Positions 24,761-36,615 of a DNA stretch of 64,000 nt are shown one piece after another; position 1 is the stretch's first letter; each line of letters starts with the position of its first letter. Location: positions 962,458-1,026,457 of the forward strand of contig JABSSW010000006.1 in the NCBI GenBank assembly GCA_018902385.1, given 5' to 3'. Both the position numbers and the translations under genes were made by a program. Source of the DNA: Physcia stellaris (taxonomy: Eukaryota > Ascomycota > Lecanoromycetes > Caliciales > Physciaceae). The notes beneath the pieces are model-generated. The model was not told where the DNA came from. It saw only the letters and a program-made list of their open reading frames with translations, and made no database searches.

Positions 24761-24789
24761 ACAAAAATTTCAAATGTAAAATTTATGTT

Positions 24790-25404
24790 TTGAATGAATT
24801 TGAAAAGAAAAACGATCAAAAATCAATTGAGAAAGATTTTTTCATCGACGAGATTAGCGAAAATCAATCAGCATATTATTTCGAAAATTTAATTTATTAT
24901 GATTTTGATCATTTTAACGATTTTGATCATGAATCGACAATTAATCATTTCATTTTGTCAATCGTTTTTATTTGTCGTCGTTGTACAAAGTTTTTCGTTT
25001 CAAACAACAAATTTCATAATCACATTCGTAATGTCGAATGTTCTGATTTTAATGTTCGATTGAAAAAGTTTTTTTCAAATCAACAATTGAATTTTTTTAA
25101 AAAATCGAAATCGATGTTATCGATTCACATGTCGTCATTATTTTTATTATTAAAATTATCAAAAACTCATTTGAGTCAAATTTTAATCATGATTCAATAT
25201 CGATTGTTTCGTCAAATGTTGATTTTTCAAAAAATATTGAAATTGATTGTGAATATCGTGACTGAAATTACGCGAAAATTGACGTTGTTTTGTTCGAAAA
25301 AACTGAATCAAAATTCGTTTGCATTGATATTGAATCAAAAATCATTATTGCGAATCGTCGATTTTTTTTTCGTCAAAATTTTGATTTGTTTATACGTATT
25401 ATGA
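24790..25404 (+). pseudogene. zinc-finger segment between gag and protease
   Basis: A 204-codon frame with an acidic, Tyr/Phe-rich N-half (YYFENLIYYDFDHFNDFDHE) and a finger CRRCTKFFVSNNKFHNHIRN: C-x2-C-x12-H-x5-C. The same finger type recurs at 35.9 kb, 40.7 kb and 57-58 kb in the other LTR elements. In this position it may be the nucleocapsid-type nucleic-acid-binding part of Gag. Confidence 0.65.
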
Positions 25405-25660
25405 TTACATTTTTTATTGTACGAGAAATAATTATTGATCAACATCAAATTTTTGAATACGTCATTGTTTCGATGTATTTTTTTGATCAAAAAAATGACA
25501 AAATCGTCAAAATTATGATTCGTCGCGAAATTCATTTGATGAACAATTTCAAAATCAACATGTTCATCGACAATGATGTCATTGATTTTGAAAAATGAAA
25601 CATTGACAACGAACATAACAAAATTACGATTGACAATTGCGACGTTATTATTTTTATTAA
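25290..25660 (+). pseudogene. Ty3 protease-like segment
   Basis: Frame with YVIVSMYFFDQKND, IMIRREIHLMNNFKINMFID and NDVIDF, matching the second half of a retropepsin-like domain (the IDND block corresponds to the IGND commonly seen before the flap end). A closely similar remnant occurs at 36,328-36,615 in the neighbouring Ty3 element. The active-site Asp region is not clearly readable. Confidence 0.55.
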
Positions 25661-26399
25661 CATTCGTCGTCGATCGTCAATTGATCAATCGATGCACAAA
25701 TCAATGCATATCAAAAAAACAATCATTGTTTCGTCGCAATCAGAAATGATCATTTCAATTCATTATTTTGTCGACAATATTTTTAATGATTGAGATTATT
25801 TTTTCGAATCAAATGAAATTGAACTTATTTTGTATGTTCATTTTATAAACATTTTTATCGAAATTATTCTTGTTCGTAATGACGACAAGCAAATTGTCAA
25901 AATTTCACGTAATTATCGTTTAAATTATTTCATTGAATTCGATTATTTAAACGCGTTTTTCGTCAACGACGATAACGTTGATTTGATCATGAAAACATTT
26001 CGCATTATTCACAAAATCTCGTGATTCAAAAAAATTATCGTCATTTTCGTCACGACGTTGATCGCTATTATTGTCGTCGTTACGTCAATTCAACTAATCA
26101 TCATCGTTATTTCGTTGACGATACGCATCGAATCGATTTCGTTTCTGATCAATGTTGACAACGTTAATTTGTCACAAATTTTCATTTTATTTAACGATTT
26201 GCGAAAACTTTTCGATTTGCGAAAATTTTCCGATTTGCGAAAGTTTTTCACAAATCAGACTTTCGACTTTTCAAAAAAATTGAAATTTTCGATTACGTTT
26301 ATCATTTCATCGTCGAACATTGTGTTATTCAATAATGTCACTATTTATTTTTTCGACGAGACGAAAGCTTTTCGCAATCTGATCGTTGAATTTTCGATT

Positions 26400-27220
26400 T
26401 TGTGAACAAACAGCGAATTTGCTGATTTATCGAAAAAAAATTGAATGAAAATATTTCTTAAAACAGACTGAAAAAATAAAATCTTTGAAAAGACTAAAAT
26501 GTATTTTTTGAAAATTAGAAATCGTGCTTTTGTCGATAAAATTTTCGACGAATTACACGATTTAAATCGATTATTTTGAATCAACGAATTTATTTCATTC
26601 AGTTATTCAGTGTTTTGTGTTTGAAAAAACGTTAATGAAAAGCGTAAAAATCGCGTTGTCGTAAATATTCGAAAATTTAATGTCATCATTCAATCGAATG
26701 TTTATTTTTTGTCGTTTCAAATGAAAATCATTTCAATCGTCAAGAATTGTTTTTATATTATTGTCGTGAATGCATTCGTTTTTTTTTATCAATGACGAAT
26801 ACATTCAAATGATCGACACAAATTCATTGTAATGAATTATCGAAATCAGAAATCATTCAACGTTGTCGTAATGAAATATAAAAATTCGTCTGTTTACGTG
26901 CAACGACAAATTGATCGATTATTTCGTGTTTATCGAAAATTTGTCAAAACATACGTTGATGATATCGTCATTTTTTCACGAATTTGACAAGAACACGTTA
27001 ATCATTTGCGTCAAATATTTATCAAATTGATTAACGTCAATATATTCATCAAATTTATTAAAACATTCATTGATTATTCGTCAATGCAATTATTGAATCA
27101 GAAAGTCGACTCGCTTGATTTATTCACTAGTGAAAAAAAACTGAAAATCATTGCTAAATTTCAGTTTTTTCGTATTTTTCGTCAACTGGAAATTTATTTT
27201 GATTTTACTGATTGAATGAA
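26400..27220 (+). pseudogene. Ty3 reverse transcriptase remnant
   Basis: Readable pieces in order: KIFDELHDLNRL, VVVNIRKFN (the first catalytic region), VYVQRQIDRLFRVYRKF, then FVKTYVDDIVIFSRI with the YVDD box (about 26,940-26,985), followed by a TGA and QEHVNHLRQIFIKLINVNIF, and LNQKVDSLDL with a palm/thumb motif. This is unmistakably a Ty3-type RT. The stop after FSRI stands where Trp is expected; CAA and CGA codons around it are intact. Confidence 0.9.
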
Positions 27221-27276
27221 AAAATACGTTTTATTTTACGTCGACGTGTCAAGATCTTTACAAAAAAAAAACTATT

Positions 27277-28038
27277 TTGCTAAAGTCTGTTTTCAAGAAA
27301 GAAAACGCTAAAAAAACTTTCGTTAATCGAATTAAAATCGACAATGCAACGTCAAAAAAACGAATTTCATACGAAATACTTCAATTTTTATTTTCGAAAT
27401 TTTTTTATTTCATTCATCATGATTCGAAACGTCAAATTTATGTGAATTTGAATGTCAACAAAAAGTTCGACATCGACGTTGTAATTTATTATGTTAAAAA
27501 TTTTTTTATCAAGTCAAACGAATATTCAGTCAAATCGTTTATTCAGTCAATAATGTTTTTGTTCAAATTACTGAATTCGATCGAAATTCGCTATTGATCG
27601 ATTGAGATGAAAATCGCTGACATAATGTGAATATTGCGAAAAATTCGTTATTTCATCGAATCATTCATTTCGTTTATCGTTATTTACATTGATCATGACG
27701 TTGCGTTAAACATAATCAAACAAATTATTTTTTCGTTTTCGTCGACAAATAAATTGAATTTTCGACTAATTCGTGTCAGCGATTATATTCAACGTTTCGA
27801 TTTGAATATTCGTCATAAATCAAACAAGTTTCATTTTGTGTCGAATGTCTTGTTTAAATTCGTTAATTTCAACGATTCACAAACATCGTCGAAAGAAAAA
27901 CTCGATGCTTTTTTCATTTTCGTCGACGTTGACACAAATCATTCAAATGTTGACGCATACTTTATTTGCTCGTTAATAAAAATGAATGATGTTTTTCGAC
28001 TAAAAATTCTAAATAATTACAAAATCGATTTTAGTTGA
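27277..28038 (+). pseudogene. Ty3 RNase H remnant
   Basis: Frames 27277-27597 and 27634-28038: RQIYVNLNVNKKFDIDVVIY (first catalytic region), SIMFLFKLLNSIEIRY with the Glu region, then VIYIDHDVALNIIKQ (TDH-like block) and FRLIRVSDYIQRFDLNIRHK ending in NVLF. Order and spacing match Ty3 RNase H. Confidence 0.88.
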
Positions 28039-28047
28039 AATCGAATT

Positions 28048-29250
28048 TTGAACGTCTTAAACATCGAAAACGACGTCAATTTTTTTTTTGAAAAAAAAAA
28101 TCAAAAATTTATTTTTCGCGTTGATGATTTTATTGACGATCACGTTTTCATTTTTCGTCGACTTTGTATATCAAATGCGATCGTCAAAAATGTGCTGAAA
28201 ATTGTTCATGACGACTCAAATGATCATTCAGAATACGCAAAATGTTATGAGCAAATCGCTTCGACATAATATATTCGTAATTTGATTCGTCAATTACGCG
28301 ATTATCTGAAATATTGTTCAAAATGTCAAATTAATCGAATCAAACGTCATCAATCACACGATTCGTTACAATTTATTTTGTCGTCAATCATTTCTTTTCA
28401 CACGTTTAATTTAGATTTTATTTTTGCGTTGTCAATATCACGCGTCGAACAATTCAACGTCGTTATGTCGATTACGTGCAAGTTCACAAAACGAATTATC
28501 ATTGTGTTAGACAAGAATATTTGAACAATCGCTCAATGAAGTCGAATTTTACTGAATCAATTTGATTTCGACGATTGAAAATTATTCAAAATTTTGATAT
28601 TTGATCGAGATCGAAAATTCATGAAACATTTCTGACGAGAAATTTTCACACGTCTTGATGTGAAATTATTGTACAATACAGTTTATCATTCACAAATCGA
28701 TGAACAATCGAAAAAAATTAATCAAACAATCGAAAAAAACTGATCAAACAATCGAAAAGAATTAATCAAACAATCGAAATTGTTTTCAGATTTCTCATTA
28801 ATGTGTTGAATAATTTCGCAAACTGAATTGAAATCATATCTGATATTCAACGAGACATTAACAATTCGATAGTCATCGTTATTGACAAAACGTTTAACGA
28901 AATTTCGTATGAATTTATTTTTACGCAAATTTTCGATTTGTTGAAATTTTTCGAAAAATCGTCGCTATCGTTATCGCAAATAACTCGACAAAAAACTGCA
29001 AATGTTTTGATTTTTGCACAAATGAATTTCAAATTCTATTACGATCGCAAACATCAATCGATTAATCTCGTCGTCGACGATTGAGCACAAATTCGTTTTC
29101 ACAAAAATTACGACATTTTTTCGATCGCAATGCTAAATAACAAATTTAATTAACAATACATTGCGTTTTTTCGTGTCACGAAAAAAATCGATAAATTAGT
29201 TTATCGACTGAATATTTTCAAAAAATAAATTATTCATTCGATTTTTTTTA
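28048..29250 (+). pseudogene. Ty3 integrase remnant
   Basis: Zinc-binding HHCC part: IVHDDSNDHSEYAKCYEQIA then LKYCSKCQINRIKRHQSHD. Core: FHTFNLDFIFALSIS (first Asp), CKFTKRIIIV, ILIFDRDRKFM (second Asp), LLYNTVYHSQIDEQSKKINQ (Glu region, normally QSERTNQT). A 22-base tandem triplication sits just after this motif (28,705-28,770). Multiple TGA stops at Trp positions. Confidence 0.85.
28705..28770 (+). repeat. 22-base tandem repeat, three copies, in the integrase remnant
   Basis: Units start CAATCGAAAA and end ATCAAA at 28705, 28727 and 28749, followed by a partial fourth CAATCGAAA. Units differ by a few substitutions. 22 is not a multiple of three, so the expansion shifts frame. Confidence 0.85.
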
Positions 29251-29339
29251 TCGTTCAGTTGAAATCATGTTTTGATTCAGTTAAAAAAATTTTTCGACGT
29301 CATCGTTTTATTCAATCGAATTTTGTTTTCGTCGAAAAA

Positions 29340-29560
29340 AACACTGATTTGATCAAGTTTTTTGAACTGAAACGTATCATCAACAAGCGAATGATTGTTC
29401 GACGTGAAATCGAATATTTAATTAAATAAAAAAATTATGATTCAAAATATGATGTTTGAAAAAATTTATCGAAATTGAACGATGTCATGAATCTGATACA
29501 GAAATATGAAAATTCAATTCGTCATATGATCGATTTATTTGATCGTCATCGTTTGTCGAA
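29340..29560 (+). pseudogene. chromodomain at the end of the Ty3 polyprotein
   Basis: FFELKRIINKRMIVRREIEY, then LIK-stop-KNYDSKYDV-stop-KNLSKLNDVMNLIQKYEN. This matches the chromodomain pattern in which a conserved Trp lies before KGY and another before the RN/KN; both Trp positions are now stops (TAA and TGA). Chromodomains direct such elements to modified histones. Confidence 0.8.
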
Positions 29561-29942
29561 ATCAATCATGTTGAAAAATTTTTCGCAAATCAAAATAAAG
29601 CGATTTTCGTTAACAACAAGTTTATTACTAGAAAATTTTTCGCGAACAAGACAAATTTCGTCAACAACAAAATTATTATTTCGTCATCGATTTTCGTTTT
29701 TCGATTTTTAATCGTCGTGTTACGAAAATTTTTTTTAATTATCTTGTCGACGTCGCAAATATCGTTAATTTTCTCGTTCGAAACGTTGATGTTACGTCGC
29801 TCGAATCGATTAACTAAAAATTGAAAAATATCTGAAAAAAAATTATTGTTAAAAAGAACGTATGACTAAAAGTTTATTGAAACATGATTAGAATAATTAA
29901 AAGTTACGAAAACGTAATCGATTTTTCTTTATTGAAACAGAT

Positions 29943-30097
29943 TGTTACAAATCGACTTTTGTTTGATTTGAAAAGTTTGTTTCTGTCTAATTTCATTGAT
30001 CTGATTAATCGACTTGACATTGACATTTATTCGAACTTTTTGTATTTAGCATTTTATCATCTTTTTACTATTTCATCAATGAATCAATGTCTTTACA
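29943..30097 (+). repeat. 3' LTR of the Ty3 element
   Basis: Starts TGTTACAAATCG, ends TGTCTTTACA; followed by the CGAAT duplication. Confidence 0.9.
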
Positions 30098-30894
30098 CGA
30101 ATTGATCAATACAAACGTTGAATTCGATAAAATTCGTAAACAAATGAATACATTGAAAATTAATTACGAACAAACGCGTGATCGACTTTTAATCAAACAA
30201 CACGATTACATTTTTTTCAAAAAAATCACGACGTTTTGTTAATCACGATTCGCAATCGTACACGAAATTTTGATAACGACGATAAAAAAACGACGACAAA
30301 ATCAACGTAATTAATTTTTTTAATAAAAACAAACGACGTTCGAAAATTTATTCAAATTTTTCTAAATTCATCGACGAAATGAAATTTATTTAACGAATTT
30401 GAAAAACAAAAATGCATAATAAAATGACAATCAACGTTGATTATTACGATACGAATATAATCGCAATCATTATTGTGATTGATTGAATTGAAAACGATAT
30501 CGATAATTACATACAATCGATACGTGATATCGACATAAATCATTTCAAAAACTGACATATAATGTTGAAATTTTTGAATTTCATTTTCGAAAATTTTGAT
30601 TTCAAACGCAATATGCGTATTCAATTTCGAATATTGATCATGAATACACAAAACTTTCAATTTTTTTATTTCATTTTTTTTTTCGTTTTAACAATTCAAT
30701 CGATTATAACGAAATCATCAAAATCGAAAAATTAATGAAAAAAAATTTCTGAAATTTGAAAAAAAACAATGAATGTATATTTTCGCGAATTCATTACGTT
30801 CGATGAAATTCGAATCATTTTGCAACAAATATACAATCGACAATCGAATTTTCGAAAAAAAAAATCGCGATTCGTCAACAACGTTTTGAATTGT
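30098..30894. other. AT-rich sequence between Ty3 element and gag-only element
   Basis: Mutation-saturated. A 102-codon minus frame at 30352-30660 has no recognisable motif. Ends with the ATTGT target site at 30890-30894. Confidence 0.4.
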
Positions 30895-31054
30895 TGTTAA
30901 GAAAAATAATGTTTAATGCAATTGTTGATAAATAAATTGTTAATTATCTAGAAAAATGTGTGCGAAAAAATATTTACATGTTCGTTTTGATCGTTTTGAT
31001 CGCGTTAATTTCATTGAAATTGTCACGTAATGTTTTCGACGTCAATTTCTAACA
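30895..31054 (-). repeat. 3' LTR (minus orientation) of the gag-only element
   Basis: About 160 bases; shares TTTACATG, CGTTTTGATCGTTTTGAT and GTTTTCGACGTCAATTT with 33078-33222. Confidence 0.85.
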
Positions 31055-32002
31055 ACATGTTCACTTTTTAAAGAAAAAGACGACGTTTTCGTCGTTTCAC
31101 GAATTTTTCAAATTTTTCAATTTTTCGTGCGATATTCATGATCTAATATTTATGCGATTGACGATAGAAAGTTCAGAAAATATGTCGATGAATGCGAAAA
31201 AGTCAAAAAAAATAACGAATAGAAAATAATAATACAATTGAAAATTTATCGAAACATTTTCGCAATCATGTTTTGATGCAAAAATTGCAAATTCGAAATT
31301 TTCGATTTTAATAAACGAGCGCTTCAGACGATCGAAAAATCAAATCGATTAATATGACGAAACGTTAATTATTTTTTGTTAATTGATCGATATTTCGTTT
31401 TCGTCAAATTCGTTCTTTTCGATTTCATTTAAATGATATTCATAGAAAATATTCTGAGCGACGATTTCGACTAAATAAATTTGACGAAATTTATCGTCAA
31501 CGAACGTTTTCGACGAGATTTTGAAATTGTTGTTTTGATCGTTACGATTGATGTATTGTTAACGATACGAGAAAGCATTGAAAAATTGTTATTGACGTTG
31601 ATATGCGATTTGACGATCTTGACGTGAAATCTGACGATCGATCATTTCGTATCAAATCGAAATTTTGACATCGATGTTCTTTAAAAATCGCTTGATAATG
31701 ATTTGAACATGTGATTCGAATATATCGCGACGAAACAAAACGTCGATTCGATTTCAAATCAAAATTAATTGATTATAAATATCGAAAAAATTGATTGTTT
31801 TGACATAACGAAACATTTGCAAAAATCATGTTTTAAATGTTATTTTTCGTTTGATATCATTCAACGAATATTTCTGATTCGTCAAACGACTTAAAACGAC
31901 GACAATTCGAATCTTGAAACGATTGATCAAAATACGACTTCAATTATCGAATTTGACGTCACGAAGTAAATTTCGATAATTGTCGTCAATTTCGACGATG
32001 TA

Positions 32003-32528
32003 TCATTTCAGAATCTCGTCATGCAAACATGCAATGACGAAATTCTCGATGATTTTCTCGTCATGTTGTTTGATTATATTTTGTAAACGTTCAACGAACA
32101 TATACACGTTTTTGTAAAACACGTGTTTGTTCGAATAAACGATAATTGTGAACGATTTATTTTTTTCTTTTTGTTCGAAATCAAAAAAATTCATTTTTTC
32201 GATTTTGAGTTTCGACGTGAAATTGTCGACGATTAAAAAAAATAAAAATCGTTTGAAAACATCAAATGCGAACGATTTCGACTCGCGAATGATCAAATTT
32301 CAAAATGTTGAAAAAAAAAATAAAACGTTCAGAAAATGTCGATGCAAAAAACTTTAACGTTGTGAAAACGATTTGAATCAAGAATTGATTGAATGTTTTT
32401 GATAAAATTCGAATCAAAATCGCTTTTATTGCTTTCTGTATGACGATTTGTAGAAAATTTTTTTTTTTCAAATCGTTTTCGAATTTTGCAATAATCAAAT
32501 CGTCAACGAAATTACGTAAATCGTTCAT
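32003..32528 (-). pseudogene. gag remnant of the gag-only LTR element
   Basis: Minus frames 32528-32262 and 32296-32003: MNFFDFEQKEKNKSFTIIVY, HVFYKNVYMFVERLQNIIKQ, then NFVIACLHDEILK. The VYMFVERLQN block corresponds to VYVFVDRLKN in the Ty3 gag at 23.9-24.1 kb, and the later ACL block to SQC. So this is the same gag family in a separate element. Confidence 0.7.
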
Positions 32529-33077
32529 TTGATTTTGATTAAACTCAAAAACAAATTGTCATTGATTCGATTTGTTGAAAACGACAAGAAAAAATTGATT
32601 CGAAAACGAAATCGACGAACGAATGATTTCGAACTGTTTATCGAAAAATTTGTTGAAAAAATTCGACGAAATGACATTTTTGTTTTTGATCATCGAAACA
32701 AATTGAATTTTTTGAATTTGTTGATCGATTTCGAAAACATCGTTGTCGCTGTTTTGAAATGTAAAATTTTCGATTTTTGAAATCATCGAAAATTGTTTGC
32801 GATCGCGTTTTGAAATCATCGTTGATTTAACGTTTATTATCGACGAAAATTGAATTATTGTAAATTATCAAAAAAATCGTTTATCGAGTTTTAGAAATTT
32901 GTTTAATGAAATGCAAATTCGAATAAATGACGAAAAATTGCAAAAATTATCAAATGAATCGTTGTTTTTCGCGTTTGAAATAAATTATCAATGAATCGTT
33001 TACAGAAATTTAAAATTTGTTATGTTTTGCAAAAACTGAATATGACAAAAAACAAATCGATAAATAATGTTATCAAT

Positions 33078-33222
33078 TGTCAAAAAAAATAATGTTTGAT
33101 GTAATTGTTGATTATTTAGAAAAATGTGTGTAAAAAGATATTTACATGTGCGTTTTGATCGTTTTGATTGCGTTAATTTTATTAAAATTGTCACGTGATG
33201 TTTTCGACGTCAATTTTTAACA
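33078..33222 (-). repeat. 5' LTR (minus orientation) of the gag-only element
   Basis: About 145 bases, read on minus it starts TGTTAAAAATTGACG; followed on the plus strand by the ATTGT duplication. Confidence 0.85.
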
Positions 33223-33227
33223 ATTGT

Positions 33228-33451
33228 TTCAATTCAAATCAATTTTTGTGATTTCGATTTCGATGTTTTTTGTGAAATTTGTTATTTCGATTTTTTTCGC
33301 GAAATTTGCAATTTATTTTCATTTCAACGTTAAAATCAAAATTCGTGATTCGATGATTGACAAATTGATCGTCACGAACAAATGTTTTACATGCGATGAA
33401 ATCGATTACGTATAAAAAAAAATTCGAACGTTCACAAACATCAAAAATGTT
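33228..33451. other. AT-rich spacer
   Basis: Short mutation-saturated spacer between two LTR elements; contains part of a Phe/Lys-rich frame (33224-33415) without motif. Confidence 0.35.
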
Positions 33452-33620
33452 TGTTAAAATATTTAATCAAATTTGACAGAAATTTCTGTTTGTTGATCAA
33501 TAAAATTGATTAATGTTTGTCAATTGAAATTGATCATATGTAAATTAATGTTTTTTGCTTATAAACAGATTTCGTTTCATAAAATTAATACATTTGTTTA
33601 CATTTTTTTTGTTTTTAACA
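33452..33620 (+). repeat. probable 5' LTR of the truncated Ty3 element
   Basis: Begins TGTTAAAATATT and ends GTTTTTAACA, with the leader homologous to that of the first Ty3 element immediately after. No second copy found in the window, so the left end is inferred. Confidence 0.5.
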
Positions 33621-34439
33621 ATATGATAATATTATCGTTACAATCAATCGTTATTTTGCATCATTGATTGCATTGTGACAATTATCATACAAAATATTTT
33701 GTTGATTTAATTTGTTCGTTTTTGTTTTATTAAAATTTTTGTGTTTTCGTCGTTTTGCTATTCGATGATTTTATTTTTCGAAAATTTTTCGATCGATTTT
33801 CATCAATTGTCATTGTTTGAATATTTTTTTTGTTTGTTTTTTCGATTACATTTGCTAATCAATTTGTAAAAATTTTTCAAAAATTTTTTTACATTTTGTT
33901 TGTCAAAAATTTTTTCACATTTTGTTCGTCAACAAATTTTCGACAAACAATTTCAATTTGACGTTTTCGAATTTCGTTTTGTCATTAAAATTTTTCAACA
34001 TTGTTTTTCAATTTGACGTTTTTCGTAAAATCGATCATCGATACGTTACAATTATTTCGAACGAATTACGATTCATTTTTGACGTTATCGTTTTTACAAA
34101 TTTTCGATCAATTGTGATACGTCGACAAATTCGTGACAATAAAACATTTTTTGTCGAATCGTTTGTTTATTTTTCGAAATGAATTACAATCAAATCAAAT
34201 TTTCGAATTGTTGCGAAAAATTTTTACAATCAAATTGTTAAATATCGTCAAATTCAAATTTATCGCAACTTTTTGCATTTCAAATTCGATGAAACTAATT
34301 CGACGTTCAATAATAATATCGATAACACGTCAAAACGAAAATCATCAATTTTTTCAAATATTTCACGTATATCACGTCGACATTAAAACGTTGACAACAC
34401 ATTTATCATTCGTCAACGTTTTGAATTCGACGAAACAAT

Positions 34440-35460
34440 GTTCACATTTAACGTATTATCGTTGACAAATTCAAAAACGTCAATCAACGTTAACAACAAT
34501 TTTGTTGACATCGATTTCGATGTCATTGATTCGATTGACATTCGACAAACGTTTAATTCACAAAAATCGTCAATTACAATTGAAAAAATAATGAAAAACG
34601 ATTTCAATATATTTGATTAATCGACATTTTCGAATTAACAACGTATTGAATTGAAAAAAATGATCATTTTTGTCGTCACGTTTGTTATACGTGAAATTGT
34701 CACGTCAACATTCAATGATAATAATAATGACGATGAAAAAAACGTTAATTTGTTTTCAATTGACGTTAATTTTTCACAATTTGACAACGTTAACGATTGA
34801 AAATCGAAAAATATTGAATTTTTTGATTCGAAATACGAAAAATCAATTCACATCGACGATTCAATCGTCAATATTGATCGTCACGTATTTTATCGAAATA
34901 TTTATGTTTTTATCGACAAATTAAAAAATATGACATCGTTACGCGAAAAAAATAAATTACGCATCGTCATTTCGCAATGTTTACGTGACATCGTTTTGAT
35001 ATGACATTTTGCGAAATTGTCAAATTTCGAAAAAAATTTGTTTCGAAATCGTGTTACGTTGATTAATTGATACGATATATTGATTGTCAAATTCAAAAAA
35101 CGAACGTCAAAAATTTTTGAAAAATTACAACGTTTTCGTTACATCATGATTGACGCACGAAATGCACGCAATTCGCGTTTTTATGTTCAAAAAATTTTTC
35201 GACATGTTAAATCGATTGAATTAAATTCAATTTTCAATCAATTCATTATGACGTGAAATAATTTCGATTGAAAATTTCGTCAACATGTGTCAAAATCAAA
35301 TTTTGATGTCATTATACGTCAATTTCTTGAAAAATTGAATAAAAAAATCGAAATATGATATAACATGATTAAACATTTCGATCGAAATCAATTTCGAAAT
35401 CAATTTTTCGACAATAATAATAATCGAAAATTAAACGCAAATAACAATAACAATAAACAA
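34440..35460 (+). pseudogene. gag remnant of the truncated Ty3 element
   Basis: In order: FFDSKYEKSIHIDDSIVNID, RHVFYRNIYVFIDKLKNMTS, IVISQCLRDIVLIWH, then YIMIDARNARNSRFYVQKIF and FNQFIMTWNNFDWKFRQHVS. It parallels the gag at 23.5-24.7 kb block by block. Broken by several stops. Confidence 0.75.
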
Positions 35461-35610
35461 AATTTTAAAAATGATCGTGTCGATGATCGAATTGATAATT
35501 ATTACATTTATCAATCGACGTTTTAACAATTTCGTTTCGACAATTTTTCATATTAAAATCGAATTTATCAAAATAATTAACAATCAAACAATCGTCAATT
35601 ACAACGCGTT

Positions 35611-36195
35611 TTGTCATTCGAAAAACAATCATTGCATATCATCGACGAAAACGCGTCAAATTCGCGAAAAAATCAAAAATTTTCACGAAACGTTGAACAA
35701 TTTGTTAATAATAATCGATCAAATGACAACAACAATATTCGTCAAAAAAATAAAATTTACGTCGTTGATGAAAATGACGAAAAAAAAACTATTAAAAAAT
35801 TTGTTGAAAAATTCAACAACAATCAAAACGTTTTTTATTCGCAAAATTTCAATTATTATGATTCGAATTACGAATTTGACGATTTTGAAAACGACGTTTT
35901 CGCAATTTATTTCGTGATTTTTACGTTTGCAATTGAATGTCGTCGATGTCACAAAACATTTGAATTTAATAATCAATTACATGTTCATTTACGTATCGAT
36001 TGTCAAATTGATTTGCGAAATTTTTTTACAATTTTAATCATGTCAATCGTAATCAAAACATTAATTGATTTTTTGTCGAAAATTTTAATTTTTTTGAAAA
36101 AATCGAAATCAACAAATTTAATCAAAACGTTAATAATTTCGTCAAACGTCGACGTTTTCAAAAATTTCGACATTGATTTTGAATTTCGAAATTAA
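35611..36195 (+). pseudogene. zinc-finger segment of the truncated Ty3 element
   Basis: 194-codon frame with FYSQNFNYYDSNYEFDDFEN and the finger CRRCHKTFEFNNQLHVHLRI followed by a Cys: C-x2-C-x12-H-x4-C. Equivalent to the segment at 24,790-25,404. Confidence 0.7.
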
Positions 36196-36327
36196 TCGTA
36201 TGTCAAAAAAAAATGTCGTTAATCGAAAATAAAAAAAAAACGACGTGTGTTTCGATACAAATGTTAACGTAACGTTAATAAACGCAATTTTTTTTATCGA
36301 CAAAATTTTGACGTTTCGATACGTCAA

Positions 36328-36615
36328 ATGATTACGTTTTTTACAATGCGTAATTTAAATATTTCACAATATCAAAATTCAAATTATGTTATTGTATCAA
36401 TGTATTTTGTCGACGTCAAAAACGATAATTCAATCAAAATTTTTATTCGTCGCGAAATATATTTAATAAACAATTTCAAAATCAACATGTTTATCGATAA
36501 CGATGTCATTGTGTCAAAAAACGTCGTTTTCGATTTAATCAAAAAACAAATTTTTATTGATAATTGTGACGTGATTATAATTTTTGACATTCGTTCACGC
36601 GTTAATCACGTTTAA
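36328..36615 (+). pseudogene. protease-like segment of the truncated Ty3 element
   Basis: NYVIVSMYFVDVKNDNSIKI, FIRREIYLINNFKINMFIDN, DVI...DNCDVII: nearly the same residues as 25,460-25,600 in the first Ty3 element. Confidence 0.6.

Larger units (their letters stand above)
22607..30097 (+). mobile_element. complete Ty3/Gypsy LTR retrotransposon with chromodomain, mutated
   Basis: A 7,491-base element bounded by two similar LTRs (22607-22761 and 29943-30097) and a perfect 5-base duplication CGAAT (22602-22606; 30098-30102). Decayed coding sequence on the plus strand follows the Ty3 order: gag, zinc finger, protease-like segment, reverse transcriptase, RNase H, integrase, chromodomain. All frames are broken, mainly by TGA codons, so the element is dead. 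Confidence 0.92.
30895..33222 (-). mobile_element. short gag-only LTR retrotransposon, mutated
   Basis: A 2,328-base element with LTRs 30895-31054 and 33078-33222 and a perfect 5-base duplication ATTGT (30890-30894; 33223-33227). Its minus strand reads a gag-like frame and I find no RT or integrase, so it looks non-autonomous or internally deleted. Confidence 0.85.

Noticed and set aside
28705-28770. CRISPR-like array
   Set aside because: Direct repeats have no spacers; it is a simple tandem repeat in a eukaryotic transposon.
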